Positions 62,168 to 64,000 of a stretch of DNA of 64,000 nucleotides are shown here, one piece after another (the stretch's first letter is position 1; each line of letters starts with the position of its first letter). The notes under the pieces were generated by a model. The model searched no databases, was not told the DNA's origin, and was given only the letters and a program-made list of their open reading frames with translations. The DNA is taken from NCBI GenBank assembly GCA_022839785.1, contig JALHJW010000001.1, positions 372,001 through 436,000 on the forward strand. Reading direction: 5' to 3'. Made by a program: the position numbers and the translations under genes. The DNA comes from Desulfovibrio sp. (GTDB lineage Bacteria > Desulfobacterota > Desulfovibrionia > Desulfovibrionales > Desulfovibrionaceae).

Positions 62168-64000
<1,833 letters not shown>

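Overview
The window looks like chromosome from a high-GC, strictly anaerobic, Gram-negative member of the Desulfovibrionaceae (sulfate-reducing Desulfobacterota). Support comes from the gene content rather than from a phylogenetic marker: a four-cysteine class I hybrid cluster protein beside an HcpR-type regulator, NrfH/NrfA cytochrome c nitrite reductase, a small siroheme sulfite reductase of the low-spin 'assimilatory' type, a 4Fe-4S ferredoxin, a UbiD/UbiX pair compatible with futalosine-route menaquinone synthesis, a lipid A gene set using LpxI, and a c-heme-containing sensor kinase. No insertion sequence, prophage, CRISPR array or rRNA was found. There are two tRNA genes, tRNA-Arg(CCG) and tRNA-Asn(GTT).

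Layout. 1-4710: end of a LivF-type ABC ATPase, an M20 amidohydrolase and an amidase (coupled by a 4-nt overlap), then a UbiD decarboxylase. 4925-12512: an Rrf2/IscR-like regulator, an AT-rich control region with palindromes, a sulfide:quinone-reductase-like flavoprotein with a DUF1641 protein, a stand-alone receiver, a receiver-PAS-kinase hybrid and a membrane kinase with c-heme motifs. 12532-19534: a large membrane protein with a PHP-like domain (minus strand), an AHL-lactonase-like metallohydrolase, a K+ channel with RCK domains, and an omptin-like outer-membrane protease. 19600-25601: tRNA-Arg, a methyltransferase-like protein, UbiX, a UPF0173 hydrolase, then ydjM-like, metG and ricT on the minus strand. 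25816-30245: a membrane kinase, a receiver and a GAF/HD-GYP protein.

30303-40442 (minus strand) is a compact envelope-biogenesis locus: lysS-lolC-lolD-bamA-skp-lpxD-fabZ-lpxA-lpxI, with many overlaps and gaps below 40 nt. It joins lipoprotein export, outer-membrane protein insertion and lipid A synthesis. BamA carries an extra N-terminal domain. 40608-43191: tRNA-Asn, a TPR protein, and a divergent carboxymuconolactone-decarboxylase-family/LysR pair.

43218-49369 and 55603-59264 appear to form a nitrosative/nitrite stress network. Four copies of a TTGAC-N4-GTCAA-like palindrome (two with ATCAA or TTGAT half-sites) sit upstream of a polyferredoxin membrane protein, a cupin/HPP/sulfite-reductase/zinc-ribbon operon, a 4Fe-4S protein, and between hcp and its HcpR-type regulator. 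The HPP gene has an apparent single-base frameshift. The zinc-ribbon protein looks like a domesticated IS1595-type transposase. nrfHA lies nearby without a visible copy of the site. Between these blocks are gluQ, pyk, a fusion of a Cys-less rhodanese domain to a YceI domain, a PQQ-dependent dehydrogenase-like secreted protein and a second M20 hydrolase.

59265-64000: a gene-free stretch rich in hairpins, a YkgJ-type protein, a small lipoprotein, a thioredoxin-fold protein without CxxC, and an NtrC-family activator that runs off the window. The thioredoxin-fold gene has a well-formed sigma-54 -24/-12 promoter. Palindromic repeats lie at activator-site distance upstream of it, just after the activator gene. 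This reads as a self-contained activator-target pair and is one of the more interesting unexplained units here.
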